Positions 12,342-21,675 are shown, counted from the first letter of the stretch. The stretch is 64,000 nucleotides of DNA from Melioribacter roseus (GCA_020722065.1 DYLK01000006.1:1-64000), one strand, 5' to 3'. Notes: generated by a model not told the origin, from the letters alone. Program-made: numbers and translations.

Positions 12342-15341
12342 TTAAATCACATTTTTAGTTTTTCTTTTAGCTAGATACATTTTCATTTTCCCTTTTCCTT
12401 TTGCATCCACCATTCCACGGTATTCGCAATCAAAAATGTCTTTTACTAATTCGTAAGTACTTGCAGAAATATTAACTTCATTAGAAACTCCAGAACTTTC
12501 CATTCTACTAGCAATATTAACGGTATCCCCCCAAATATCATAAGTAAATTTTTTACTGCCTACAACTCCAGCAACAACAGTTCCAGTATGAACACCAGCT
12601 CTCATTTCCCATTTAATTTTGAATTTCGATTCATTTTCTTTGATATATTCTTGCATTCTAATTGCTGCACTAACAACTTTTTCAGCATGATCTTCTGAAA
12701 TTTTAGGTAATCCACAAGCAGCCATATAAGAATCGCCAATAGTTTTTAATTTTTCTAGTCCGTATTCTTCAACAATTTTATCGAAGGCTAAAAATATTTT
12801 GTTCAATTCATCAACCAAATCATTTGGATGAAGTATTGCCGCTTGTGCTGTAAAACCTTTAAAATCTGTGAATAAAATTGTAACACTCTCAAATAATCGT
12901 GGTTTTACAAATCCATTTGTCTTTAGCTCAGTTACTGCATCAGATGGTAAAATATTATGAATTAATTCGTCGGTTTTATCTTTTTCAAGTTGCAATTCTT
13001 TTGTTCGTTCACGCACTAATATTGAAAGTTCAAGATTTCTCTTTTTTACTTGACTTGTTTTGAAGATAAAAAATCCATAAATAGAACCGAGAATTACAAG
13101 TACAAACACTGTTCTAAACCACCAAGTATCCCAAAATGGTGGATGAATAATGAATGAAGCTTGTGCGTATTCATCACTCCAAATTCCATCTTGATTTCTA
13201 CATTTGACCATAAACGTATAACTTCCAGGTGGTAATGCACGAAAAGAAACGGAATGTTCTTTAGTTTCTGTCCAAGTTTTATCAATTCCTTCTAATTTAT
13301 ACATGTATTGAATTCGCCCAGCGTCAGCAAAAACTACACCTCTGTAATCTATTGTGATATTATTATAGTTATAATCCAAATTTAAAGTTGAAGTTGAAAC
13401 GGTATCAAATTCAGTTTCATCAGAAATAATTCTCAAATTTCTTATATAAGTTGATGATGGAAAAAGTCTTGGTTGTGCATTGGGATTAAATTTTGTTACT
13501 CCACCTTGGGAACCAAAATACAAGTTGCCTTTTGCGTCCTTGTAATATCCGAATAAATTACATTCTGTGTTTGCTAAACCATCTCGCTTAGAATAAATTT
13601 TTATTTCATAGTTCTTTTGATTTGGTTTGAGAATGTAATTAACTCTTGCTAAACCACTTGGAGTTCCAACATATAAGAAATCGCCGTCAACCATTGCAAA
13701 ATAGCATTGATTTGAGGGTAATCCATTTTCTGTTGTCAGACTTATAAAATTTTCCCCATCATATTTAGTTAATCCATTATCAGTACTAAACCACAAATTC
13801 CCAAATTTATCTTGAGAAATATCATTTACCGTGTTTGAATTTAAGCCTTCAACCACAGTGAAATTTTCGAGTGTGTCATTTACAAGATGAAATACTCCTC
13901 TTGGGTCAGTTGCAAACCAGTATGTTCCATCTTTTGCTTTCAAAAAAGCTGAAACCCAAGCATTATTCATTTTTTCGAATTTCTTATCGGAATTAAAAAA
14001 TCTATTTGATTTCACTGAAAATATCCTCAGTCCATTTGAAGTACCGACCCAAATTGTATCTTCATTTAATTTAAATAGTTTAAGAATAATTGCAGATCTA
14101 TCAATTCCCGAAATTGGAGAAACTGAAACTATTTTTCCTTCTTTTACTAAAGCTAAACCGTCTTTTGCTCCAATGTAAAATCTTTCTCTATCAAATTGAA
14201 GGAAAGCAGCTGCGCCACTTCCAGGCAGTCGTTGTTTTTCTGAGATAATTGTACTTTTGTTTTGAAAAATTGTAGAGACTCCTTCGGATAAATGTCCGAA
14301 CCACATTCTTCCTGAAACATCTCGAGATATTCCAAAAACAACATTACTTGCCAAACCGACAGAATTATCGTAAATCTCAAAATTTTCGATTGGCAATCTA
14401 TCAACACCGCCATCTCTATATCCGAGCCAAATATCACCTCGTTTATCCTGAATTCCACTTATTAATTTTAATGTTTTTAAACCATTTTCAGTTTTGTAAT
14501 GTGTAAAATCACCATCATAAACATATAAACCATTTTCTTTTGAACCTAACCATATCTTGTGATTAAAATCTTCGAGCAAAAAAGAGAATTCAACATTATC
14601 TGTCATATTTGAAAGAATTTTCTTTACAAGTGAATTTTTATCTGATTTATTTAATCTGTATAAGTTGTTTTTAGTAGTAATCCAAATTCTGCTTTTGGAA
14701 TCTTGAATTAGTGCGTTTATTTTTTTATCAAGAATCGTATTTTCTTTTTTCAATTGTCTGATTCTACAATTTTCCGCTTTCCACAAACCATTCGAAGTTG
14801 TACCAACCCAAAGTGTGTTTTCGTTATCTACAAATAATGTGCTTAATGAATCGGGTAAAAAGGGGATTTGTTTTTTTGTAAAATGTGAAAATTTCCCTCT
14901 TTTATAACTAATCAATCCATTTGTCGAGGCAAAATAAATTGTGGAATCTTGTGATTCGGCAATTGAGTAAATATAAGTATTATTAAGAAATTCTACTTTT
15001 TTATTCTGATTTTCAAATTTGTTTTTCGCTTGTGAATAAAGAGCAACTCCATTATTTGTCCCCACCCAAATATTTCCTTTAGAATCTTCAAATATTATTC
15101 TAATATGCCGATGTGGTAACCCATTTTTTTGTCCATAAATTGTAAAATCGGTACCATCATATTTAGCAACGCCTTCTTCTGTTCCGAACCAAATGAAATC
15201 ATTTTTATCTTGAATGATTGTATTAATTGAATTTTGCGGCAAACCATCATCTGTGCTCAAATGGCGTAATGATAAAATCTGAGCATAACTTTGCAATGCA
15301 AACAATATTATTATAAAAGCTATTTTCTTTATGGTTTTCAC
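12342..15341 (-). CDS. Two-component-regulator propeller / Y_Y_Y / adenylate cyclase fusion
   Basis: 999 aa. A signal peptide (1-20) leads into an exported sensor of ten or more propeller blades with W-x-G-T/S signatures (IWVGTNNGVALY, LWVGTTSNGLW, LWFSTDNGLTKYDG), then a Y_Y_Y domain (about 640-735) and a single TM (about 738-760). A coiled coil follows, then a class III nucleotide cyclase (about 796-990). Cyclase metal aspartates are D826 (FTDFKGFT) and D870 (KTIGDSY). K866 and D935 are the pair typical of ATP rather than GTP specificity, and N942 and R946 are present. It should sense an external, perhaps glycan-derived, signal and make cAMP inside. The GTG start at 15341 is five bases after the DUF3467 stop, indicating one operon. 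Histidine kinase and DNA-binding parts, usual behind such propellers, are absent. Confidence 0.92.
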   Translation of the reverse strand: MKTIKKIAFIIILFALQSYAQILSLRHLSTDDGLPQNSINTIIQDKNDFIWFGTEEGVAKYDGTDFTIYGQKNGLPHRHIRIIFEDSKGNIWVGTNNGVALYSQAKNKFENQNKKVEFLNNTYIYSIAESQDSTIYFASTNGLISYKRGKFSHFTKKQIPFLPDSLSTLFVDNENTLWVGTTSNGLWKAENCRIRQLKKENTILDKKINALIQDSKSRIWITTKNNLYRLNKSDKNSLVKKILSNMTDNVEFSFLLEDFNHKIWLGSKENGLYVYDGDFTHYKTENGLKTLKLISGIQDKRGDIWLGYRDGGVDRLPIENFEIYDNSVGLASNVVFGISRDVSGRMWFGHLSEGVSTIFQNKSTIISEKQRLPGSGAAAFLQFDRERFYIGAKDGLALVKEGKIVSVSPISGIDRSAIILKLFKLNEDTIWVGTSNGLRIFSVKSNRFFNSDKKFEKMNNAWVSAFLKAKDGTYWFATDPRGVFHLVNDTLENFTVVEGLNSNTVNDISQDKFGNLWFSTDNGLTKYDGENFISLTTENGLPSNQCYFAMVDGDFLYVGTPSGLARVNYILKPNQKNYEIKIYSKRDGLANTECNLFGYYKDAKGNLYFGSQGGVTKFNPNAQPRLFPSSTYIRNLRIISDETEFDTVSTSTLNLDYNYNNITIDYRGVVFADAGRIQYMYKLEGIDKTWTETKEHSVSFRALPPGSYTFMVKCRNQDGIWSDEYAQASFIIHPPFWDTWWFRTVFVLVILGSIYGFFIFKTSQVKKRNLELSILVRERTKELQLEKDKTDELIHNILPSDAVTELKTNGFVKPRLFESVTILFTDFKGFTAQAAILHPNDLVDELNKIFLAFDKIVEEYGLEKLKTIGDSYMAACGLPKISEDHAEKVVSAAIRMQEYIKENESKFKIKWEMRAGVHTGTVVAGVVGSKKFTYDIWGDTVNIASRMESSGVSNEVNISASTYELVKDIFDCEYRGMVDAKGKGKMKMYLAKRKTKNVI

Positions 15342-15346
15342 AAAAA

Positions 15347-15667
15347 TTAATTTATTGTTTCGTCATTTAAGCTTGGATTTGCGACAAAACCAAATTGTTG
15401 GTTTGGCACATTTTCAATTTTTATTTCGCCAAATTTTTCTTCATATCGCTTGATATTGTCTTGAAGTGCTTTCATAAGCATTTTAGCGTGTTGTGGAGTT
15501 GTAATTATTCTTGATAAAACCTTTGCTTTTGGAACACCTGGGACTATTCTTGTGAAATCAATAATAAATTCTGCTGGTGAATGTGTTAAAATTGCAAGGT
15601 TGGAATAAATTCCTTCTGCTTCTTTTTCACCAAGCTCGATATTAATTTTTTGTTCTTTCTTTTCCAT
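15347..15667 (-). CDS. DUF3467 protein
   Basis: 106 aa from the ATG at 15667, which follows GGAAGAAAAA; a TTG at 15679 would add four residues. It shows the DUF3467 pattern: EGIYSNLAILTHSPAEFIID, a VPGVPKAKVLSRI middle, TPQHAKMLMKALQDNI and YEEKFGEI. There is no signal peptide or membrane segment, so it is cytosolic. The family has no settled function that I know. It directly precedes the propeller-cyclase with a five-base gap, making it a candidate partner of that signalling protein (inference). A hairpin with a T-run lies 13 bases before its start. Confidence 0.85.
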   Translation of the reverse strand: MEKKEQKINIELGEKEAEGIYSNLAILTHSPAEFIIDFTRIVPGVPKAKVLSRIITTPQHAKMLMKALQDNIKRYEEKFGEIKIENVPNQQFGFVANPSLNDETIN

Positions 15668-15680
15668 TTTTTCTTCCAAT

Positions 15681-15722
15681 AAAAAACTGTCTTAAACTTC
15701 TTTACAGATAATTTAAGACAGT
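15681..15722 (-). terminator. Terminator or attenuator ahead of the DUF3467-cyclase operon
   Basis: Read on the - strand, ACTGTCTTAAA (15722-15712) pairs perfectly over 11 bases with TTTAAGACAGT (15696-15686), loop 15, followed by six T's. It ends the TPR lipoprotein transcript (stop at 15737). Because it also sits immediately upstream of the DUF3467 ribosome site, read-through could link the two units. Confidence 0.75.
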
Positions 15723-15736
15723 AATAAAAAGTGTAA

Positions 15737-16900
15737 TTATTTATTTTGATCAGCTTTTTTGAAAGCTTCTTCTGATTCTTTTTTCATGCCCAAATTAGCA
15801 TAAACTTTCCCAAGTAAATCCCATATTTGTGGGTTTTCTGGGTTATTTTTAAGATATGTTTCAAGATAAGGAAGTGCTAATTTGTATTTTTCTAGATAAA
15901 ATGTTTCTTCTTCTTTACCAAGTTCAATTGATTTATCACGCATTTCAGCACCCCATTTAATATATGTAACTCCAAGATTGTAAATTGCATTTTCATAAGA
16001 TGGGTCAATTTCCAACGCTTTTTTGAATTGTTCAGAAGCATTTTTATAATCTTTTGCCCCAAGTAACAAAACACCATAATTATAACGATAATTTTTGTTC
16101 ATTGGTTCTTTTTCAACACCTTCTTTAAAAGCAAACATTGCAGTTTCACTCATATCCGAACGAACGTAAGCAGTAGCCAAATCAGCTAAAATTTGTCCAT
16201 CTTCAGGGAATTTTAATTTACCTTCTTCAAGATATTTTACGGCTTTTTTGTTCAAATCCATCGCTTTTACACTATCTTGTTTATCGTGTCCACTATAAAA
16301 TTTCCCCATATAATCGCTACCAATTTGAAGAACTAATTCACCTAATCTTGCGTAAATTTCTGGTGTTGGAGCAAGTTGCGTAACTTTTACTAAAGGTTCA
16401 ACAGCATTCTCAATTTTTCCCATATTAAAATATGTATATGCTTTGTATTCGTAACTTTTTGCTGAATCTGGTTGACAGATTATTGCTTCATCAAATGCTT
16501 TAATCGATTTTTCAAAGAATACTTGTGCGGAATCTTTACTATTAACTTTTGTTGCTCTATTATAAAATGCAGCACCTTTGTTAAAATTCTCAGCCCATCT
16601 TCTTTGTTTTGCTAATTCAATTTCTTTTTGGAATTTTGGTGAAATTTCAAGTGATCTATTATAACTATCAACCATTTTAGTAAATTCACCTTTTTCGCCA
16701 TAAATATCACCTAAAATTTTATAACCTTCAAAACTATTTGGATTTTTTGCGATTTCTTCATTCAAAGCTTCTTGAGCTTTATCAAGTTTTTTTTGTTGAA
16801 TATACATTTTTGCTGTTGTAATTTCTTTACTTGAGCATGAACTTCCCATGAAACTGAAAATCATTCCTACAACAATTATTAATGAAAATAGTTTTTTCAT
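15737..16900 (-). CDS. TPR-repeat lipoprotein
   Basis: 387 aa. The N terminus is a lipoprotein signal with a cysteine near residue 22 (FMGSSCSSKE). The rest is mostly tetratricopeptide repeats (for example NSFEGYKILGDIYGEKGEF, ENAIYNLGVTYIKWGAEM and PQIWDLLGKVYANLGMKK near the C terminus). TPR lipoproteins of this kind scaffold protein complexes at the envelope; no specific partner is visible. The ATG follows AGGAGAAACA. A promoter-like sequence lies at 16934-16965 and a terminator at 15681-15722, so it is probably a single-gene unit. Confidence 0.88.
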   Translation of the reverse strand: MKKLFSLIIVVGMIFSFMGSSCSSKEITTAKMYIQQKKLDKAQEALNEEIAKNPNSFEGYKILGDIYGEKGEFTKMVDSYNRSLEISPKFQKEIELAKQRRWAENFNKGAAFYNRATKVNSKDSAQVFFEKSIKAFDEAIICQPDSAKSYEYKAYTYFNMGKIENAVEPLVKVTQLAPTPEIYARLGELVLQIGSDYMGKFYSGHDKQDSVKAMDLNKKAVKYLEEGKLKFPEDGQILADLATAYVRSDMSETAMFAFKEGVEKEPMNKNYRYNYGVLLLGAKDYKNASEQFKKALEIDPSYENAIYNLGVTYIKWGAEMRDKSIELGKEEETFYLEKYKLALPYLETYLKNNPENPQIWDLLGKVYANLGMKKESEEAFKKADQNK

Positions 16901-16933
16901 TGTTTCTCCTTTTTAAATTAAAAAATTTATTTG

Positions 16934-16965
16934 AAAAGATACTGAAAATGCTTTATCTTATCAAG
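16934..16965 (-). promoter_or_regulatory. Possible Bacteroidetes-type promoter for the TPR lipoprotein
   Basis: On the - strand CTTG (16965-16962) is followed after 20 bases by TATCTTTT (16941-16934), one mismatch from each half of the TTTG / TAnnTTTG pattern. The spacing to the ATG at 16900 is sensible. Confidence 0.35.
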
Positions 16966-16979
16966 ATTAGCGAGTGTTA

Positions 16980-17771
16980 TTAAATTGTTAATTTCAGATT
17001 GGTTAACTCTTTTACAGAATTAATTCTATATTTTGGATTCTCTCCATTCACCAAGAACCTTTTTTTCACTCCAGTATTTACAAGAATTGTTGTTAATCCA
17101 AAAATTTTGCCCATTTGGATATCCGTTTCTGGTCTATCTCCAATTACAACGGTTTTGTCGTTAATAAAATTTGTACGATTTTTTATTTCTTCAATCATAA
17201 AAGCACTTGGTTTTCCAAAATGATTCCCCAACTTTTTGCCTGTTGATTTTTCAAGCGCCGCAATTGTTGAGCCAGCATCGATTATTTCACCAGATTTTGT
17301 TGGATATGTGTTATCAATGTTTGCTGCAAAAAAATTAGCTCCATTTTCTATTGCTTCTTTAGCAATTTCAAGTTTTTGATAATCGAAAGTTCTATCTAAA
17401 GTAACAATTACTGTGCTAATTTCTTCAATCTTATCTGCAAATGTAAATCCATCTGAAATCAAATCTTGTTTGAAATTATCTTCGCCTATCAAAAAAATAT
17501 TTTGGGTGAAGGAATTCTTAATAAGAAATTTTTTAATAACATCACCAGCGGTAATTATTTGATCCGTTTTAACATCAAATCCATTTTTTTTGAGGAAATT
17601 ACAATAATCGCTTGCGGTTTCAGTTGTTTTATTTGTTGCAAATACAACATTTTTCCCTTTTTCAGTAAGCAAATTATATGTTTCTAAAGCCCCATCAATC
17701 AATTTATCTTCAATATAAATTGTTCCATCTAAATCAAAAATATAATACTGATAATAATCAATTAATAACAA
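16980..17771 (-). CDS. HAD-superfamily class IIA phosphatase (NagD-like)
   Basis: 263 aa cytosolic hydrolase. HAD motif I is FDLDGTIYIED near residues 12-22, followed by FATNKTTET (motif II region), and motif IV is VIGDRPETDIQMG near 215. The architecture matches class IIA NagD / 4-nitrophenylphosphatase-like enzymes, which dephosphorylate small phosphate esters, often sugar or nucleotide phosphates. The start is TTG at 17771, directly after the rfbD stop codon (TAATTG); there is no suitable ATG before motif I. The zero-base junction indicates translation coupled to the nucleotide-sugar operon, so a phosphosugar substrate is possible (inference). Confidence 0.85.
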   Translation of the reverse strand: MLLIDYYQYYIFDLDGTIYIEDKLIDGALETYNLLTEKGKNVVFATNKTTETASDYCNFLKKNGFDVKTDQIITAGDVIKKFLIKNSFTQNIFLIGEDNFKQDLISDGFTFADKIEEISTVIVTLDRTFDYQKLEIAKEAIENGANFFAANIDNTYPTKSGEIIDAGSTIAALEKSTGKKLGNHFGKPSAFMIEEIKNRTNFINDKTVVIGDRPETDIQMGKIFGLTTILVNTGVKKRFLVNGENPKYRINSVKELTNLKLTI

Positions 17772-18683
17772 TTAAAAGCCCAATTCATCTTTCATTTTTT
17801 GTAAGGATTCTGCAATTGAATGTGGTTTGTAACCTAACACGGTTATTGCTTTTTCTATTTTTAAGCCAGATTTTAATGGGCGTTTTGCCATTTGATTCAG
17901 CGATTCAGTTGTAATTTTGTTGATTTTCTCTTTTGATAGATTAAAAAATTCGGCAATTTTAAGTGTAAAATCATATCGTGATAAAAATTCTTTTCCGCCA
18001 ATATTAAAAAGTCCATTAACTTGTTTGTTTTCAGCAAGATAAATTGCTTGTACTAAATCATCCAGAAAAGTTGGATTCCCGATTTGGTCGGCAACAATAT
18101 TAATTTCCTTTCCACTTTTTAATGATTGCACAACCCATTTAACAAAATCTGGGCGACCAAATTTTGCTGTCCCATATAAAACATTTGTGCGAATTATTGT
18201 GGATTTCACTTCAGATTTTTGAATTTCTCGTTCCGATTCCAACTTTGTTTCGCCATAATATCCAATCGGATTTGTTAAATCTGTTTCAGAATACGGTCCA
18301 TTTTCGCCATCAAAAACATAATCTGTGGAAATGTGAATTAAATGAGCATCTATCTTTTTGCAGGAAATTGCAATGTTTTTTACCGCTTCAGTATTTATTT
18401 GGTAAGCTAATTCCCGCTGCGTTTCACTTAAATCTACATTAGTAAATGCAGCAACATTAATTACAACTTGTGGCTTAAATTCGTCAATAATTTGATTTAT
18501 TTGCGATTTTTCTCGCAAGTCAATTTGCTTGTAATTTATTTCATTAAAAAAAGAAAATTCTTCTGCTGATGATGAAAGGATTTCTATATTTTTTAATGTG
18601 GAATAAAACTCAACCAACCGCTGACCAAGCATTCCATTTGAGCCGAAAATTAGTATTCTTTTGTTTTTCAAATTATCTACCAT
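17772..18683 (-). CDS. rfbD: dTDP-4-dehydrorhamnose reductase
   Basis: 303 aa NAD(P)-dependent short-chain reductase, last step of dTDP-L-rhamnose synthesis. The cofactor site is FGSNGMLGQ near residue 14-22, and the active-site pair is Y143 and K147 (YGETK). The conserved STDYVFDG segment typical of RfbD is present. The ATG is at 18683. It lies 45 bases after ugd and abuts the HAD phosphatase. rfbA and rfbB, needed to supply its substrate, are not in the window. Confidence 0.92.
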   Translation of the reverse strand: MVDNLKNKRILIFGSNGMLGQRLVEFYSTLKNIEILSSSAEEFSFFNEINYKQIDLREKSQINQIIDEFKPQVVINVAAFTNVDLSETQRELAYQINTEAVKNIAISCKKIDAHLIHISTDYVFDGENGPYSETDLTNPIGYYGETKLESEREIQKSEVKSTIIRTNVLYGTAKFGRPDFVKWVVQSLKSGKEINIVADQIGNPTFLDDLVQAIYLAENKQVNGLFNIGGKEFLSRYDFTLKIAEFFNLSKEKINKITTESLNQMAKRPLKSGLKIEKAITVLGYKPHSIAESLQKMKDELGF

Positions 18684-18728
18684 TATTAATTTAGTAAACA
18701 GTAATCAGTAAAAGATTAAAAGCATAAT

Positions 18729-20060
18729 TTACTCGTTACTAACTTTTTTTCTTCCGATACTATAATAAGCAAAACCGAGTTCTTTAATTTCTTCTGGAGA
18801 ATAAACATTTCTTCCGTCAAAAATTACTTTGTCTTTTAATTTTGCCAAAATTATATCGAAATCTGGATTACGAAATTCGTTCCATTCTGTTAAAACTAAA
18901 AGTGCATCACTATTTTCAAATACGTCATATTGTTCTTTTGTGTAAATAATTCTATCGCCAAAATAGAGTTTCGAAGTTTCCATTGCCGCAGGATCATAAG
19001 CTAAAATTTTTGCTCCAGCTTCTAATAATTTATTTAGAATTGTAATTGATGGAGCTTCACGCATATCATCTGTATTTGGTTTGAATGCCAAGCCCCAAAC
19101 TGCAAATTGCTTTCCGACAAGATTTTTACCGTAATGAGAGATAATTTTTTCTACCAAAACTGATTTTTGATTTTTATTCACCAAATCAACTTGCTTTAAT
19201 AATGTCATTGGAGAATTATTATCTTCAGCAGTTTTGATAAGTGCATTTACATCTTTTGGAAAGCACGAACCACCATAACCAATGCCAGGGAAAAGAAATC
19301 TTTTACCAATTCTTGAATCTGTTCCCATTCCTATTCTAACTAAATCGACATTTGCTCCAACTACTTCGCAAAAATTTGCAAGTTCGTTCATAAATGTAAT
19401 TTTTGTCGCTAAAAATGAGTTTGCGGCATATTTGGTTACTTCGGAGCTTTGTGGGTCCATAAATAATATTGGATTTCCCTGACGTACAAAAGGTTCATAC
19501 AGCAATTTCATTCTTTCGCGGGAATATTCAGAAGAAACACCAACTACAACTCGTTCTGGTCGCATAAAATCTTCAATTGCAAATCCTTCTCTTAAAAATT
19601 CTGGATTTGAGACAACTTCGAAGTTTTTGATTCCGTGCTTTGCGATTATTTCCGTCGTCTTGCGAGAAGTGCCAACAGGAACAGTACTTTTATTGATGAT
19701 GATTTTGAAATCTTTATCACCATTTTCTTTTAGTATTTTCCCAATCTCATCTGAAACACCAAGTACATATTTTAAGTCTGCCGAGCCATCTTCATCCTGT
19801 GGAGTTGGTAAACATAAAAATATAAATTCGCTTTCCAAAACAGCTTTTTTAAGATTATCTGTAAATGACAATCTTTTCTTTTCGATGTTACTTTTGAATA
19901 ATTTTTCAAGTCCTGGTTCGTAAATTGGGACAATTTCGTTTTTTAGCATTTCAAGTTTTTGTGGATTATTGTCAACACAAACAACTTGATTTCCCATATC
20001 AGCAAAACAAGTTCCAGTAACTAAACCAACATAACCAGTGCCAATAATTGATATTTTCAT
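18729..20060 (-). CDS. ugd: UDP-glucose 6-dehydrogenase
   Basis: 443 aa, the normal length. It oxidises UDP-glucose to UDP-glucuronate with two NAD+. The Rossmann motif IGTGYVGLVTG is at 6-16, and the catalytic cysteine is C266 in GYGGSCFPKD. The C-terminal UDP-binding domain carries VWGLAFKPNTDDMREAPS. UDP-GlcA feeds capsule or exopolysaccharide synthesis. The start ATG overlaps the rfbC stop by four bases (ATGA). UDP-N-acetylmannosamine dehydrogenase is a weaker alternative. Confidence 0.93.
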   Translation of the reverse strand: MKISIIGTGYVGLVTGTCFADMGNQVVCVDNNPQKLEMLKNEIVPIYEPGLEKLFKSNIEKKRLSFTDNLKKAVLESEFIFLCLPTPQDEDGSADLKYVLGVSDEIGKILKENGDKDFKIIINKSTVPVGTSRKTTEIIAKHGIKNFEVVSNPEFLREGFAIEDFMRPERVVVGVSSEYSRERMKLLYEPFVRQGNPILFMDPQSSEVTKYAANSFLATKITFMNELANFCEVVGANVDLVRIGMGTDSRIGKRFLFPGIGYGGSCFPKDVNALIKTAEDNNSPMTLLKQVDLVNKNQKSVLVEKIISHYGKNLVGKQFAVWGLAFKPNTDDMREAPSITILNKLLEAGAKILAYDPAAMETSKLYFGDRIIYTKEQYDVFENSDALLVLTEWNEFRNPDFDIILAKLKDKVIFDGRNVYSPEEIKELGFAYYSIGRKKVSNE

Positions 20061-20623
20061 TTTTTCCTCTTTTCTACATAAATAAAATCTTGATTTATAT
20101 TGTTAAATTTTTCTGCTTGTAAATCTTTATCTGAAACAATTGGATTTTCAATTTTCCAATCGATATTTAGTATTTCATCATTATAAATAATTGCTCTTTC
20201 TGATTCTTTATTATAATAATTTGATACTTTATAGTGAAATATAGCTGTTTCTGAGAGAACCGAAAATCCGTGAGCAAATCCTTTTGGGATAAAAAATTGA
20301 TAATTGTTTTCATCACTTAACTCAATTGCAAAATATTTCCCAAAAGTTGGCGAACCGAATCGAATATCAACTGCAAAATCGAGGACCTTCCCATACATTA
20401 CTTGGCAAAGTTTATCTTGTGCAAATTGACCAACTTGATAATGCAAACCGCGAACTGTTCTATATATAGATTTTGAAATATTATCTTGAATAAATTCCAC
20501 ATCTATTCCAGCTTCTTTGTATTTCTCTTTCATAAATGATTCAAAAAAATAACCGCGATTATCTCGATAAACATTCGGTTTAACTATAATTAATCCATCA
20601 ATAAATGTCTTTTCAAATACCAT
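20057..20623 (-). CDS. rfbC: dTDP-4-dehydrorhamnose 3,5-epimerase
   Basis: 188 aa from the ATG at 20623, which follows GAGGTTTTA and overlaps the galE stop in TAATG; a TTG ten codons earlier is inside galE and less likely. The RmlC cupin fold is clear: RGYFFESF, the catalytic histidine in RGLHYQ, VDIRFGSPTFGK, and IPKGFAHGF. It epimerises C3 and C5 of dTDP-4-keto-6-deoxyglucose. It ends in a four-base overlap with ugd. Confidence 0.93.
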   Translation of the reverse strand: MVFEKTFIDGLIIVKPNVYRDNRGYFFESFMKEKYKEAGIDVEFIQDNISKSIYRTVRGLHYQVGQFAQDKLCQVMYGKVLDFAVDIRFGSPTFGKYFAIELSDENNYQFFIPKGFAHGFSVLSETAIFHYKVSNYYNKESERAIIYNDEILNIDWKIENPIVSDKDLQAEKFNNINQDFIYVEKRKK

Positions 20624-21591
20624 TAAAACCTCTTGTTTGAATGCCATTTCCAAGCTGAACTTAGAATATCATCTAAATTATATTCAGGTTGCCAACCTAA
20701 AATTTCTTTTGCTTTTTTATTGTCGGCAACTAAAACTGCTGGATCGCCCGCACGCCTCCCAACAATTTCATATTTTATTGGGTTTTGAGTTATCTTTTCC
20801 GCCGATTTTATCATTTCCATCACCGAATATCCACTTCCTGTACCGAGATTGAAAACATCTGATTTCCCTTTTTCGAGAAATTCAATTGCTAAAAGATGAG
20901 CTTTTGCCAAATCGTTGATATGAATATAATCGCGAATTGCGGTTCCGTCTTCTGTTTCATAATCATTCCCAAAGACAAAAACTTTTTCACGTAAACCTAA
21001 TGCCGTGTTAAGAATTATTGGAATCAAATGTGGTTCTGGGTCGTGACTTTCGCCGATTTCTCCTTCAAAATCTGCACCAGCTGCATTAAAATATCTTAAT
21101 GCTACATATTTCAAATTATATGCAGTTTCGTAATCGCGTAACATTTTTTCGATTATCAATTTTGTTTCTGCATAAGGATTTATCGGCTTTACTGATTCAT
21201 TTTCAGAAATTGGAATATTTTCAGGATTTCCGTACAACGAGCAAGTTGATGAAAAAACGAATTTACGAATTCCACTTTTTACGATTTCGTTAATAAGATT
21301 AAAACTTCCGACTACATTATTTTCATAATACAAACCTGGATTTTCAACAGATTCGCCAACATAAGCAAAAGCCGCAAAGTGAACAACTGCATCAATTTTA
21401 TATTTTGAAATTGCCTCCGAAAGAGCATTTTTATCTAAAATATCAACTTTTTCAAATGGAACTTGTGGAGGAACTGCTTCCGAATGTCCGCGAGAAAGAT
21501 TATCAAAAACTACAACTTCTTTTTTCTTTTTTAATAAGTATTTAACAAAGTGTGAACCAATATAACCGGCTCCGCCCGTTACAAGAATCAT
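20623..21591 (-). CDS. galE: UDP-glucose 4-epimerase
   Basis: 322 aa extended short-chain dehydrogenase that interconverts UDP-glucose and UDP-galactose. The NAD site is GGAGYIGSH near the N terminus; the catalytic FSSTCSLYG and Y140/K144 (YAETK) follow. ALRYFNAAGAD and DGTAIRDYIHINDLA are typical of GalE. The ATG follows GGAGAAATA. It is the first gene of the nucleotide-sugar operon, with the upstream control region at 21592-21740 shared with the divergent parvulin gene. Confidence 0.95.
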   Translation of the reverse strand: MILVTGGAGYIGSHFVKYLLKKKKEVVVFDNLSRGHSEAVPPQVPFEKVDILDKNALSEAISKYKIDAVVHFAAFAYVGESVENPGLYYENNVVGSFNLINEIVKSGIRKFVFSSTCSLYGNPENIPISENESVKPINPYAETKLIIEKMLRDYETAYNLKYVALRYFNAAGADFEGEIGESHDPEPHLIPIILNTALGLREKVFVFGNDYETEDGTAIRDYIHINDLAKAHLLAIEFLEKGKSDVFNLGTGSGYSVMEMIKSAEKITQNPIKYEIVGRRAGDPAVLVADNKKAKEILGWQPEYNLDDILSSAWKWHSNKRF

Positions 21592-21675
21592 TATTTCTCC
21601 AAAATTAGCTTGTAAAGATAAAAAACTACACTCAAGCTAAAAAATTAAAAATATATTAAGTGATGAGCGTTACAA

